Shown here one piece after another: positions 15,973-24,644 of a stretch of 64,000 bases of DNA (positions are counted from its first letter, which is position 1; each line of letters opens with the position of its first letter). The DNA comes from Hyphomicrobium denitrificans 1NES1 (GTDB lineage Bacteria > Pseudomonadota > Alphaproteobacteria > Rhizobiales > Hyphomicrobiaceae). A model generated the notes under the pieces. That model worked only from the letters and a program-made list of their open reading frames with translations, ran no database searches and was not told the origin of the DNA. The position numbers and the translations under genes were made by a program. The DNA is taken from positions 372,001-436,000 of the forward strand of contig NC_021172.1 of assembly GCF_000230975.2 (NCBI RefSeq). The letters run 5' to 3'.

Positions 15973-17505
15973 TCAGGCCGTGCCGCCTAGTCTTTCGACT
16001 AGTCTCTTGTCGCGGCGCCGCTGCACGGAGGACGGAATGCGCATGGCCTCGCGATACTTCGCAACCGTGCGGCGGGCGATGTCGATGCCTTCGCTTTTCA
16101 ACCTGTCGACGAGCTGATCGTCGGACAGGACCGCGTCGGCGTGCTCTGCGTCTATCATCTGTTTGATGCGATGGCGGACGGACTCGGACGAATGGGCTTC
16201 GCCATCGGCGGCGGACGCAATGGCTGACGTGAAGAAGTACTTCAACTCGTAGATGCCGCGCGGGGTTGCAATGTATTTGTTGGAGGTGACGCGCGAGACC
16301 GTCGATTCGTGCATCGAGATGGCGTCGGCAATGACTCTGAGGTTCAGCGGTCGCAAATGCTGCACGCCATACATAAAGAAGCTGTCCTGCTGACGCACGA
16401 TCTGCTCGGCGACCTTCAGAATCGTGCGCGCGCGCTGGTCGAGGCTTTTGACAAGCCAGTTCGCAGTCTGCAGGCAGTCAAAGAGATAGCCCTTGTCGCG
16501 TTCGTTCGTCGCGGACTTGGCGATGCGTGTGTAGTATGTGCGGTTGACGAGAACGCGGGGCAGCGTGTCGCTGTTCAGCTCGACGTGCCAGCCGCCGTCG
16601 GACGCGGCGCGGACGATAACGTCCGGCACGACCGGCTGCACTTGTACGGAACCAAACTTCAGGCCGGGTTTCGGATTAAGCCGCTTGATCTCGCGGATCA
16701 TATCCGCGAGTTCGTCCATATCGACGCCGACTGCCTTCTTCAGGGCCGCGAGATTGCGATTGCCGAGGTGATCCAAGTTGGCAAGCAACTGGGCCATCAA
16801 CGGATCGTAACGGTTTTGATCCTTGAGCTGCAAAGCCAGACATTCGGCGAGCGAGCGGGCGAAAATCCCCGGCGGATCGAATGTCTGCAGCTTGCCGAGG
16901 ACGCTTTCTACGAGTTCCAGCGGTGCGCCAAGGCGTTCCGATAGCGGTTCGAGATTCGCGGGGATGTAGCCCGCCTCATCGACGAGATCGATGAGGTATT
17001 GTCCAATAAGGCGTTCGACCGGATCGGTGATCGTCAGCGGCAACTGAGCGGTAAGGTGATCGCGGAGCGATATCTGGTTGGCGACGTAATCCTCCAGATC
17101 GCTGTCCTCTTCGCCGGCCGTGTGCATGCGCTGCGTAACGTTCGCCCAGCCGAGGCCAGCGGTCGGCCCGCTCCCAACGGGCTCGCCGGTACCCGGTCCC
17201 TGGAAGACGTTGCCGAAGTCGGCGTCCAGACCGCCCGTATGATCCTGAACGGGCTGTCTCAGGTCCAGCCAACGTTCCTCGTCGCCCGCTGCGGGCTTGT
17301 CATTGGGTGGTGCGGTTTCTTCCGAGGGCTTCGGGCCGGCGCTTGCTTCCTCACGTTCGAGCAGGGGATTGCGCTCAAGTTCGGCGTCGACGAACTCGGT
17401 AAGCTCGAGATTCGAGAGCTGCAGGAGCCGGATGGCCTGCTGCAGCTGCGGTGTCATCACCAGCTGCTGGCCCTGCCTCAGCTCAAGTTTGGCCGAAAGC
17501 GCCAT
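15973..17505 (-). CDS. rpoN: RNA polymerase sigma-54 factor
   Basis: Sigma-54 directs transcription from -24/-12 promoters activated by AAA+ enhancer-binding proteins. The 510-residue protein has the Gln-rich region I (LELRQGQQLVMTPQLQQAIRLLQLSN), an acidic Pro-rich region II (about 55-110), the core-binding domain, the HTH region and the RpoN box ARRTVAKYRE (about 477-486). It follows lptB on the same strand by 46 bases, in the order found across alphaproteobacteria. Confidence 0.98.
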   Translation of the reverse strand: MALSAKLELRQGQQLVMTPQLQQAIRLLQLSNLELTEFVDAELERNPLLEREEASAGPKPSEETAPPNDKPAAGDEERWLDLRQPVQDHTGGLDADFGNVFQGPGTGEPVGSGPTAGLGWANVTQRMHTAGEEDSDLEDYVANQISLRDHLTAQLPLTITDPVERLIGQYLIDLVDEAGYIPANLEPLSERLGAPLELVESVLGKLQTFDPPGIFARSLAECLALQLKDQNRYDPLMAQLLANLDHLGNRNLAALKKAVGVDMDELADMIREIKRLNPKPGLKFGSVQVQPVVPDVIVRAASDGGWHVELNSDTLPRVLVNRTYYTRIAKSATNERDKGYLFDCLQTANWLVKSLDQRARTILKVAEQIVRQQDSFFMYGVQHLRPLNLRVIADAISMHESTVSRVTSNKYIATPRGIYELKYFFTSAIASAADGEAHSSESVRHRIKQMIDAEHADAVLSDDQLVDRLKSEGIDIARRTVAKYREAMRIPSSVQRRRDKRLVERLGGTA

Positions 17506-17551
17506 GCGCTAACCCGCTGCTCCGTAGGTCAATTCCAGCGGCCAGCTGTAC

Positions 17552-18418
17552 TCAACGCGTGTTAACGAACATATCGCCAAGGTAGACCCGCCGCACATCT
17601 TCGTTCGATATGATTTCCGAAGGTTTGCCCTGTGTCAGAACCTGACCATCGTAGATGATATATGCGCGGTCGATGAGACTTAATGTTTCGCGAACGTTAT
17701 GATCGGTAATCAGCACCCCGATCCCGCGCTCCGTCAAGTGGCGGACGAGCTGCTGGATGTCTCCGACCGCAATCGGGTCGATACCGGCAAAAGGTTCGTC
17801 CAGCAACATGAATGAGGGCCGCGAGGCTAGCGCGCGGGCAATTTCGCATCGTCTCCGCTCGCCGCCCGAGAGCGCCAGTGCCGGCGATTTTCTAAGCCGC
17901 GTGATCGAAAATTCCTCAAGAAGGCTGTCGAGCTGCTCGCGCCGCGCCTTGCGGTCGGGCTCAATCAACTCAAGCACGGCCATGATGTTCTGCTCGACCG
18001 TCAGGCCGCGGAAGATCGAAGCTTCCTGCGGCAGATAGCCGACGCCAAGGCGGGCCCGCTGGTACATCGGCAGACTGGTGACGTTCTCGCCGTCGAGCGT
18101 AATGCGCCCGTCGTCCGCAGCGACGAGCCCGGTGATCATGTAGAAAACGGTTGTCTTGCCGGCGCCATTGGGTCCGAGAAGTCCAACCGACTCGCCGCGG
18201 CCGACCGCAAGGCTGACGCCCTTTACCACCATCCGCTTGCGATAGGATTTCTTGACGTCGAACGCGGTGAGCCAGCCCTCGGCGCCGATGGCGTGCGGAT
18301 CTTCCTCGGCAGGGGCGTTTTGCGGCGTGTGGCCGTTGAGACGGACATGCCCGTTCGCGCCGCCCTGGGCGGCTGCAGCGCCTCTCGATTTGAGACGGAT
18401 CGGTAGGGCCTTGAACAC
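17552..18418 (-). CDS. lptB: LPS export ABC transporter ATPase LptB
   Basis: LptB powers extraction of LPS from the inner membrane with LptF and LptG. Motifs are Walker A GPNGAGKTT (82-90), Q-loop LPQEAS, signature LSGGE (183-187), Walker B MLLDEP (204-209) and the switch His H240. The start is GTG 18418, 6 bases after AGAGG. The ABC domain begins near residue 50, so there is a 45-residue Ala/Gly-rich N-terminal extension not needed for the fold. It lies directly after the lptC/lptA fusion gene. Confidence 0.96.
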   Translation of the reverse strand: MFKALPIRLKSRGAAAAQGGANGHVRLNGHTPQNAPAEEDPHAIGAEGWLTAFDVKKSYRKRMVVKGVSLAVGRGESVGLLGPNGAGKTTVFYMITGLVAADDGRITLDGENVTSLPMYQRARLGVGYLPQEASIFRGLTVEQNIMAVLELIEPDRKARREQLDSLLEEFSITRLRKSPALALSGGERRRCEIARALASRPSFMLLDEPFAGIDPIAVGDIQQLVRHLTERGIGVLITDHNVRETLSLIDRAYIIYDGQVLTQGKPSEIISNEDVRRVYLGDMFVNTR

Positions 18419-18482
18419 TTATCGCCTCTCCACGCAGCACGCGTCCCAAATTCCGGGAAATGGTCTCAAATCGTCATCGAGG

Positions 18483-20408
18483 TCAAGGTGACGAACGGGC
18501 CTGCCACCCGTCCGTCCCGTCTGTCTCGCCCTTCACTTTCTTTCCAAACTGGCCGGGATAGAAGATCGCGCTCGGCCGGTCGGCCTTAATGATCTGGCCG
18601 GTGTTGCCGACATCGCTTGCCGAAACCATCGAACTCGCGCTCGATGCCGTGGGCTCGGTCTTGATCGTCGCTTGCCCGGTCGTCATGTCGATCAGCAGCT
18701 TCGTGCCTCTCACGATGTTCTTTCCCTGCGTCAGCACGACATTGCCGCCGAGCGATGCCATATTGGTCTTGACGTCAACTTCCGCCCAATCTCCGGTGGC
18801 CTTCTGGCCGTCCTTCGAAATAACCGAAACCGCCTTTTTGGCTCGTATATGGGTGAGGGACGCGCCCGACTTGGCTTTGTCGTCGGAGGTGCCGAGCCCG
18901 GTACGCCCCGTATAGTAAGCCGTCATTTCCCCAGATTGGATCGTGAAGTTTCCTTGCACGGTCACGACGTCGCCGGTGAAAAGCGCGGTCTTGGCGTTAT
19001 CGTCCACGTCCAGGCGATCCGAGGTGACGTCGTAGGGAGCATTCGGGTCGGTCTTGAAGGCTTGGCCGAACGGGATTCCCTCTGCAGATTCGGTTTGGTC
19101 CGCGTCAGAATTCTTTGCGGACTGCTTTACCGCCGGCTTTACGAAATGTGCGGTAATGCGCCCGGCGGATGAATCGGTCGGAGCCGTAAGCTGCATTTTG
19201 TTGGTGGCGCGATGAAAGACGAGGCGCCGGCCCTTCAACACATTCGGCCCCTGAGTGACGACGACGGGGCCGGTCAGAACCATTTTCTGATCGGCCTCGT
19301 AGTATTCGGCACGATCTCCGACGGCTTTCTTGTCGGTGCCTTGCGTCAGCACGACGTCGCCTTCGAGAACGGCGAGCTGAGCTGCAGCATCAAATGTCGC
19401 CGTGCGGCTCGTCGCCGTTTCACCGGAAGGCTGGGTCAGCGTCACGGAGTTTTTCGCGATAATCTGCTTCACCTTCGTTCCGGTCTCGGCCGGTGTCTGC
19501 CGAGCGCTCTGTGCTTCGCCGCTCTGCGGAGCTACAGCGCCTTCGTACGTGACCGTCATTTCCGGCGCCTGCAGCGTCGAGCCTGCCTGTGTCGCGATGA
19601 CCTGGCCGGTGAACAATGCAACTTTCTTATTGTCGTCGACGTCGAGGCGACTCGAGACAACTTCGACCGGTTCCCCCGATTTGCCGAAGGGCAACGATTG
19701 TGCAGGCGTCTGATCGCCTGATGGCGCCGAATCTTTCGGCTTGATATGTGTGTGCACGTCGTCGACGAACGTATATTCCTTCGTCTTCTGGCGGATCGTC
19801 AGCTGGTTGGACGTGATCTGACCGGCGCCCATGACAATCGTCGAGGGCCGATCGGATGTGATGATCCCTTCCTTGGTTCTCACCTTGGCGTGGGTCAATG
19901 TTGCATTCAGCCCGCCGTCACCCGTGACGCGGATCGAGTCGTAGAGTTCAAGGATATTGGCTTTGTTGTCGAACAGGCCGCGCGCGGCGACGAGATGGGT
20001 TTTCTGCTTCTTTACGTCGAGCAGGTCGCCGGTGATGCCGTCGAGGTGGATGACGCTGAGCGATTTCAGATCCTGTTGTGCTGTTTCGGCCTTCACCCAA
20101 TAGCGTCCGCCGTCGGACTGGAACCCTTCGTAGTGTGGGTTCTTCATCTTGAGATTTTCGGCGACGATTTGTGGGATCTCGAGCTCCGGCATCTTCGGAC
20201 CGATGCCGGCGCTGTTCAGGACCGTCAACAGGAATACGGCGATGGTTCCGGCGGCAACCAGCGGCAGGGCGACCTTCAAACGCCGAACCGTTTTCGTGTG
20301 GTTGTGCGCCACGCGGCGGCTCACCGTGCGATCGATCGCAAACACGATGTTGCTGGTGGACGCGCGCCCACGGCCGCTCGTTACGGCGCTGTCAGATGTG
20401 GCAGCCAT
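18483..20408 (-). CDS. lptC: fused LptC-LptA-LptA LPS transport bridge protein
   Basis: One 641-residue chain appears to combine LptC and LptA, normally separate periplasmic-bridge proteins that carry LPS to the outer membrane. Residues about 43-65 form the LptC membrane anchor and about 70-225 the LptC beta-jellyroll. Two OstA/LptA-like domains follow, around 246-420 and 457-620, each opening with an almost identical SRLDVDDN.K.ALFTG motif (near 253 and 464). Two Ser/Asp/Gly-rich linkers join the parts. It is followed by lptB and preceded by the RNase D gene. No stop or frameshift separates the domains. Confidence 0.88.
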   Translation of the reverse strand: MAATSDSAVTSGRGRASTSNIVFAIDRTVSRRVAHNHTKTVRRLKVALPLVAAGTIAVFLLTVLNSAGIGPKMPELEIPQIVAENLKMKNPHYEGFQSDGGRYWVKAETAQQDLKSLSVIHLDGITGDLLDVKKQKTHLVAARGLFDNKANILELYDSIRVTGDGGLNATLTHAKVRTKEGIITSDRPSTIVMGAGQITSNQLTIRQKTKEYTFVDDVHTHIKPKDSAPSGDQTPAQSLPFGKSGEPVEVVSSRLDVDDNKKVALFTGQVIATQAGSTLQAPEMTVTYEGAVAPQSGEAQSARQTPAETGTKVKQIIAKNSVTLTQPSGETATSRTATFDAAAQLAVLEGDVVLTQGTDKKAVGDRAEYYEADQKMVLTGPVVVTQGPNVLKGRRLVFHRATNKMQLTAPTDSSAGRITAHFVKPAVKQSAKNSDADQTESAEGIPFGQAFKTDPNAPYDVTSDRLDVDDNAKTALFTGDVVTVQGNFTIQSGEMTAYYTGRTGLGTSDDKAKSGASLTHIRAKKAVSVISKDGQKATGDWAEVDVKTNMASLGGNVVLTQGKNIVRGTKLLIDMTTGQATIKTEPTASSASSMVSASDVGNTGQIIKADRPSAIFYPGQFGKKVKGETDGTDGWQARSSP

Positions 20409-20537
20409 CGCGGCTCATGAATTTTGCCCCCAGAAGTCGTCCCAATGTCGGCTGCAATTGGGGAGACTTTGGGACAACCCCGCTCCGGCCAGCAAATTCG
20501 GCCATGACGACGTGTATCATTCAGCCTTGGGCAACCG

Positions 20538-21155
20538 TTAGTGGGCGAAAATGTCGTCTTCGAATCCCAGGAGATCAAGTTTCGCCCGCGTCGGAATAAA
20601 CCCGAATGCCGCTTTCGCCACGTCTTGGCGGCCGACTCGGGCCAGCATCTCGTCGAGCCTCGTCTTGATCGCGTGAAGATGCAGCACGTCGTTTGCGGCG
20701 TAGCTCCGCTGGCTGTCGGAAAGCTCGGCGGCGCCCCAGTCGCTGCTTTGCTGTTGCTTGGAGAGTTCAATACCCAAAATTTCACCAACGAGGTCTTTGA
20801 GACCGTGCCGGTCGGTATAGGTGCGGGCAAGCTTGGACGCGATCTTCGTGCAGTAGATGGGGCTCGTTGCGACACCCAGATAGTGCTCGAGTACGGCGAC
20901 GTCGAAGCGGGCGAAGTGGAAGATCTTGAGAGTCTTCGGATCGGCAAGAAGAGCTTTCAGGTGGGGCGCGTCGTAGCTCCTGCCGTCGAACTTGACGAGA
21001 TGGGCGGTGCCGTCGCCACCTGAAAGTTGCACTAGGCAAAGACGGTCGCGGTGTGGGTTCAGTCCCATCGTCTCGGTGTCGATGGCGATACCGTTCGGGA
21101 ACGTCAGCCCTGCGGGGAGATCACCATTGTGCAGCTTGATTTTCGGTGCGGTCAT
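20538..21155 (-). CDS. short ribonuclease D-type 3'-5' exonuclease
   Basis: A 205-residue DEDDy exonuclease domain without the C-terminal HRDC domains of E. coli RNase D. The catalytic motifs are Exo I (AIDTETMGL), Exo II (IFHFARFDVAVLEHY) and Exo III (YAANDVLHL). It trims RNA 3' ends, probably tRNA precursors or stable RNA. ATG 21155 follows GGGGA at a good distance; the extension to 21185 is not conserved. It is the first gene of the rnd-lptC/A-lptB-rpoN series; 129 bases separate it from lptC/A. Confidence 0.92.
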   Translation of the reverse strand: MTAPKIKLHNGDLPAGLTFPNGIAIDTETMGLNPHRDRLCLVQLSGGDGTAHLVKFDGRSYDAPHLKALLADPKTLKIFHFARFDVAVLEHYLGVATSPIYCTKIASKLARTYTDRHGLKDLVGEILGIELSKQQQSSDWGAAELSDSQRSYAANDVLHLHAIKTRLDEMLARVGRQDVAKAAFGFIPTRAKLDLLGFEDDIFAH

Positions 21156-21355
21156 GTGCAGTCCCCGTCTCGTCAGCGGGCTCAAAGGCAGGAAGGCTTG
21201 ACGTGCGGGGGTTTCGGTCCCGTGTCAAGCCGGTGCTTGTCGGACCCGGGTGCATCCGGTGTCAAGGACGCATTAAGCTGGCTGACGGTCTGCTATCGAT
21301 TCGTTGCGTTCAATTCCGGCGACGGAATGCTGCGCAAAGCGGCGCAACTGCGCAT

Positions 21356-22756
21356 TCACGCAATCTTCGGGAACGCCGTCGCGACGATTGCTTCGTGTAG
21401 CATTTCAGCCTGATTGCGCTTCGAGAATATCTCGAACGCTTTTTTCTCCAGCGCCAGCCGTCGCGGCTCGTCGGCGATCAAGGCAACGCAGCTCGCGACG
21501 ATGTCCTTATAGGGAACCGCTATCATCGCCTCGCGAATGTCGTCCTCGATTTCAGTATTGGGGCCGCATTCGCTTACGATGGCCTTACTGTTTGCGAGAA
21601 GATAGGAGGTGCGCCCGATTTCATGGAGACTGTCTTCATAGAAGTGCATGTTGAGCACGATCTTGGCATCCGCGATCGCAGCGTCGCGTTCGCCGCCATA
21701 GACGCTGAAGAGATGCTTCACATTAAGGCCGGCTTCATGAAGCCCTTTCAATACGGCCGTGCGACGGTCGTTGAGGCTGCCGTAAAAGAGCACATCGGTC
21801 GTCGGCGTTTGTGACAGGCAGCGCGTCATTTCCTGCGTATAGCCAATCCTGAAGCGACTGACGTAGGGATTGTGCATCAGGCTCTTGATCTGTGCGATAT
21901 TGCGCGGGCTGTAGTCCCACACAGCGAGCCGGCGCATCAAGCTCGTGTAGATCGGGCGTGCGCCGATGTTGAATCCGCGGAGCTGCTCGAGATTCACAAT
22001 CACCGTATTTTGCGGAATGCGGTCGGCGCTCTCGCGGGATGTAATGAGATGCGCGCCGATCAACAGGTTCACGCCTTCAAGACCGACTTCGTTCTTCCGT
22101 TGGCGCACTGCGATCCCGAGTGAGCGGAGCGCGCTATCGAAGCTCGAGATGAGATCATGGAACGATGCCGTGTGCGGGTTGCCGGCTGGTTCGATCGTGA
22201 CCAAGGTGACGCTATTCCAGATTCCGGGAATGTCGTCGGGCATCGCCGCCGGACTCGCCAGCGGGGCCGACGTGTCAGGCATTTCGCTGCCGGACGCGGC
22301 AAAGCTCGAAGCGGCTGCAGCGATACGCAGTTTTCGTTCCAATTCCGGGGAGCCTGCGGGCTGCAGCGCCAATGCCGTGCCGAAGGCTTGTGCTGCATCG
22401 TCCGCTTGTCCAAGCGCTACGAACATGTCGCCGAGCAATTCCCAATCGGCGGGAGAATTGTAGCCGAGGCCGACGGCCTTGGCTTTGGCCTTGCAGGCAT
22501 ATTCGACGTTGTCCAAAGCGAGGAGGACGGTCGCCAGGGCTTCATGCGCGTCGGCCGAAAGCGGGTCTTTCAGAATCGATTGCGCCAGCACCTCTGCGGC
22601 AGCGTTGAGCTGCCCCATCTTTGCGTTCTCAATTCCAAGCTGAAGGAGATCGAGAGCAGAGGGAGGCTCTGCATCTGCAAGTTGAGCATCGTCCACGGGT
22701 AGTAAATCAGCTGGGCTTTTCACGGCCTGCGCGGATCGTCCATGAAGCGGCGACAT
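21356..22756 (-). CDS. TPR protein with glycosyltransferase-like C-terminal domain
   Basis: A 466-residue protein. The N-terminal part (about 35-150) contains TPR-like helical repeats (LLQLGIENAKMGQLNAAAEVLAQ; DPLSADAHEALATVLLALDN). The C-terminal 280 residues look like a GT-B-type domain: VNLEQL, DVLFYGSLNDRRTAVLKGLHEAGLNV, and a C-terminal region with ECGPNTEIEDDIREAMI. No precise substrate can be given. TPR-GT proteins modify proteins or cell-surface glycans. ATG 22756 is preceded by GGAGAGAG. It is flanked by unrelated genes. Confidence 0.72.
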   Translation of the reverse strand: MSPLHGRSAQAVKSPADLLPVDDAQLADAEPPSALDLLQLGIENAKMGQLNAAAEVLAQSILKDPLSADAHEALATVLLALDNVEYACKAKAKAVGLGYNSPADWELLGDMFVALGQADDAAQAFGTALALQPAGSPELERKLRIAAAASSFAASGSEMPDTSAPLASPAAMPDDIPGIWNSVTLVTIEPAGNPHTASFHDLISSFDSALRSLGIAVRQRKNEVGLEGVNLLIGAHLITSRESADRIPQNTVIVNLEQLRGFNIGARPIYTSLMRRLAVWDYSPRNIAQIKSLMHNPYVSRFRIGYTQEMTRCLSQTPTTDVLFYGSLNDRRTAVLKGLHEAGLNVKHLFSVYGGERDAAIADAKIVLNMHFYEDSLHEIGRTSYLLANSKAIVSECGPNTEIEDDIREAMIAVPYKDIVASCVALIADEPRRLALEKKAFEIFSKRNQAEMLHEAIVATAFPKIA

Positions 22757-23017
22757 CTCTCTCTCCGGCAATCGGTTCGGTCGGCGCCATAGGGTTTTTG
22801 TGACGGTTTAGAGGCGCTCGTATGCGAGCATTTAGGGCCTATAAGCGTGCGCGAGGCTGTCACGTGCTCTGCAAGTGCGAAGATCGTTGAAAATACGTGG
22901 TATTTCCGAGAATTGTTGGACTCTCATAACTCCTGGGAGAGCGTTCAGGATTATTACAAACTGATGGAATGATCTTTACAACATGAGCGGGAATGCGCTT
23001 ATCGCCCCCGCTTATGA
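22757..23017. other. intergenic region, no gene seen
   Basis: Together with the IS5-like remnant this makes about 427 bases without an intact gene. The left part carries the promoter region of the TPR/GT gene. The sequence is more AT-rich than its neighbours near 22880-22985 (ATAACTCC, ATTATTACAAAC), consistent with imported or decayed DNA. Confidence 0.4.
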
Positions 23018-23161
23018 TCAATTCCAGATTAAGGATCGCTGTTTGGATTTTTTCGGAGTGAAGAAGGCGGCAATTGAAACTAATCCCTGCAGAAAAGAAA
23101 TGGCAGCGACCTCGTATTTGTCATAGCGTGCGATCCATCGGCTTGACGCAGGGGCACGCTT
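23018..23161 (-). pseudogene. remnant of an IS5-family transposase C-terminus
   Basis: Translation on the minus strand gives SRWIARYDKYEVAAISFLQG before a stop. This matches the C-terminal end of IS5-type transposases, which typically read RRIATRYDK...FL. One residue (Thr) of the usual ATRYDK is missing. No DDE domain, terminal repeats or target duplication is found nearby, and the frame upstream is unrelated. It is a small fossil of an insertion. Confidence 0.5.
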
Positions 23162-23183
23162 ATCAGGCAGGTCCGGAGGATTC

Positions 23184-23549
23184 ATGAGAAACCTCGCTCT
23201 GGCGTTCGTTGCCGCTTCAGCCATTATGTTGTCCGGAGCGACAACGGCAGCACCAATCACCCCAAACCCTTCTGTTGCTGCGGATAATCAGTCCCTCGTC
23301 ACGCAAGTCCGGCATCGCGGCGGCTGGGGGCATCGTGGCGGCTGGGGTCATCGCGGCTGGCACGGCGGATGGCATCGACGCGGCTGGTATGGGCGCCGCT
23401 GGCGTCGCGGCTGGTACGGTCCCGGCTGGGGATTCTACGGCGGCGGCGTGGTCGTCGGCAGCTGCGTGGCAATCCGGCGTTCTTGCGCATGGCGCTGGGG
23501 CTGGGGCGGTCCGAACTTCCGTCGATGCGTTTGGCGTCGCGGTTGCTAG
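23184..23549 (+). CDS. secreted Gly/Trp/Arg-rich protein with four-cysteine tail (paralogue of 4046-4306)
   Basis: A 121-residue exported protein with a signal peptide (1-23, ending TTAAP) and a region rich in GGWGHRG and RRGWYG repeats (about 43-90). The last 28 residues (C94-C121) show C-x6-C-x13-C-x5-C with RWGWGG and FRRC, matching the protein at 4046. The internal repeat is mirrored at DNA level by tandem GGCGGCTGGGG units near 23319-23360. GGAGG lies 4 bases before the ATG. No known function. Confidence 0.75.
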   Translation: MRNLALAFVAASAIMLSGATTAAPITPNPSVAADNQSLVTQVRHRGGWGHRGGWGHRGWHGGWHRRGWYGRRWRRGWYGPGWGFYGGGVVVGSCVAIRRSCAWRWGWGGPNFRRCVWRRGC

Positions 23550-23566
23550 CGGAATAATCGCGCTTT

Positions 23567-23605
23567 GAAGCAAGCGGCGCGCATTTTGGGGCGGTCGCTT
23601 GCTTC
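23567..23605 (+). terminator. candidate terminator hairpin
   Basis: A perfect 10-bp stem, GAAGCAAGCG (23567-23576) and CGCTTGCTTC (23596-23605), with a 19-base loop lies 17 bases after the stop of the secreted-protein gene. Only CTTAT follows, so the U-tract is weak. Confidence 0.55.
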
Positions 23606-23644
23606 CTTATACCCCTGCGTTCAATCAGACCGTGGAGATTTCCA

Positions 23645-24025
23645 ATGCTGTTTGATGGTGGATTTACATTCGCAAACTTTCTGGTAGATGCGCTTGCGAT
23701 ATTCATGCTGTTCGTGTGGCTCTATTTGTTGATTACGATATTCAGCGATCTATTCAACCGCCACGATATATCCGCGCTCGGCAAGGTGCTCTGGGTAATT
23801 GTACTCATTGCGCTGCCGTATATCGGCGTCTTTGCGTACATTCTCACGCAATCCTGGGGAATGGCCGAGCGCAAGGAAGCCCAGATCGCGCACGCCCAAA
23901 CCGAACTTCGGCGAATCGTCGGCTACAGTCCCGCGGATGAAATCGTGAAGCTCGATAAGCTGAAATCTGCCGGGTCAATTACCGGCCAAGAATACGATCG
24001 CTTGCGAGCACGGCTGGTGATGTGA
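23645..24025 (+). CDS. PLDc_N/SHOCT-domain membrane protein
   Basis: A 126-residue protein with two membrane helices near the N-terminus (about 12-34 and 45-67) in the PLDc_N pattern (SDLFNRHDISALGKVLWVIVLIALPYIGVFAYI), and a C-terminal SHOCT motif (EIVKLDKLKSAGSITGQEYDRLRARL). Such proteins are small, common and of unknown role; SHOCT may mediate oligomerisation. GGAGAT lies just before the ATG. It ends convergently with the DoxX gene. Confidence 0.85.
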   Translation: MLFDGGFTFANFLVDALAIFMLFVWLYLLITIFSDLFNRHDISALGKVLWVIVLIALPYIGVFAYILTQSWGMAERKEAQIAHAQTELRRIVGYSPADEIVKLDKLKSAGSITGQEYDRLRARLVM

Positions 24026-24045
24026 CCGTTCCTGATAAGACACAG

Positions 24046-24068
24046 TCCCGCCGGAGTTTCCGACGGGA
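24046..24068. terminator. candidate bidirectional terminator
   Basis: TCCCGCCGG and CCGACGGGA pair with one mismatch around a 5-base loop, in the 78-base gap between convergent genes. The T-run is short (ATTGCTT), so efficiency is uncertain. Confidence 0.4.
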
Positions 24069-24103
24069 TTGCTTACTGCCGTTGTGATTGCTGCTGTTTC
24101 GTT

Positions 24104-24505
24104 TCAGAGCGCCGAACGTCTGGCATCCAGGCTCCACGGGCCTGGACCGGCGAAGGCGATGTACAGGAAGATGAAGCAGTAAAGGATCGCTGCATCGCCG
24201 CCGTTCAGCGCCGGGAAAAGGCTCTTCGGAGCATGAGCCACCCAGTAACCGACTGCCATTTCTCCAGCGACCAGGAATGCGACCGGCCGCGTGAAGAGGC
24301 CGAGGATGAGAAGTCCCCCGCCAATGATTTCCATGACGCCAGCTGCTCCGAGGAGAGACACGATCTCGGGGCCTGGTGCGCCCTCTGGACGGGGCGGAAA
24401 TCCAAAAAGCTTTTGCAGGCCATGTTCGAAGAAGAGCACGGCGGCAACGATTCGGAGGATGCTGAGGACGCGCGGCGCCCAGGCTTCCAAGGCTTGTGCA
24501 TTCAT
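24104..24505 (-). CDS. DoxX-family membrane protein
   Basis: A 133-residue four-helix membrane protein of the DoxX family, whose members are linked to quinol oxidation or redox and thiol homeostasis. The family pattern is clear: LRIVAAVLFFEHGLQKLFGF, GAAGVMEIIGGGLLILGLFTRPVAF, AGEMAVGYWVAH and AILYCFIFLYIAFAGPGPWSLD. GGAG lies 8-9 bases before the ATG. It is on the same strand as glsA, 139 bases downstream of it, and may be independent. Confidence 0.9.
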   Translation of the reverse strand: MNAQALEAWAPRVLSILRIVAAVLFFEHGLQKLFGFPPRPEGAPGPEIVSLLGAAGVMEIIGGGLLILGLFTRPVAFLVAGEMAVGYWVAHAPKSLFPALNGGDAAILYCFIFLYIAFAGPGPWSLDARRSAL

Positions 24506-24644
24506 CGGCGGAGCTCCGAGCTTTTAAGTCTCACGATTTCAGGGCCGGATGCGAGCGGTGGACGACGCAGACTCTCTATATGTCAAATGGCGTGGATCTT
24601 CCACCCGGCTCGTCCGATCGCTTCATGTCGTTGCTCATCAGCGA

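Noticed and set aside
23319..23470. Minisatellite-like tandem GGCGGCTGGGG units
   Set aside because: They encode the repeated Gly/Trp/His motif of a translated secreted protein, so they are explained by coding.
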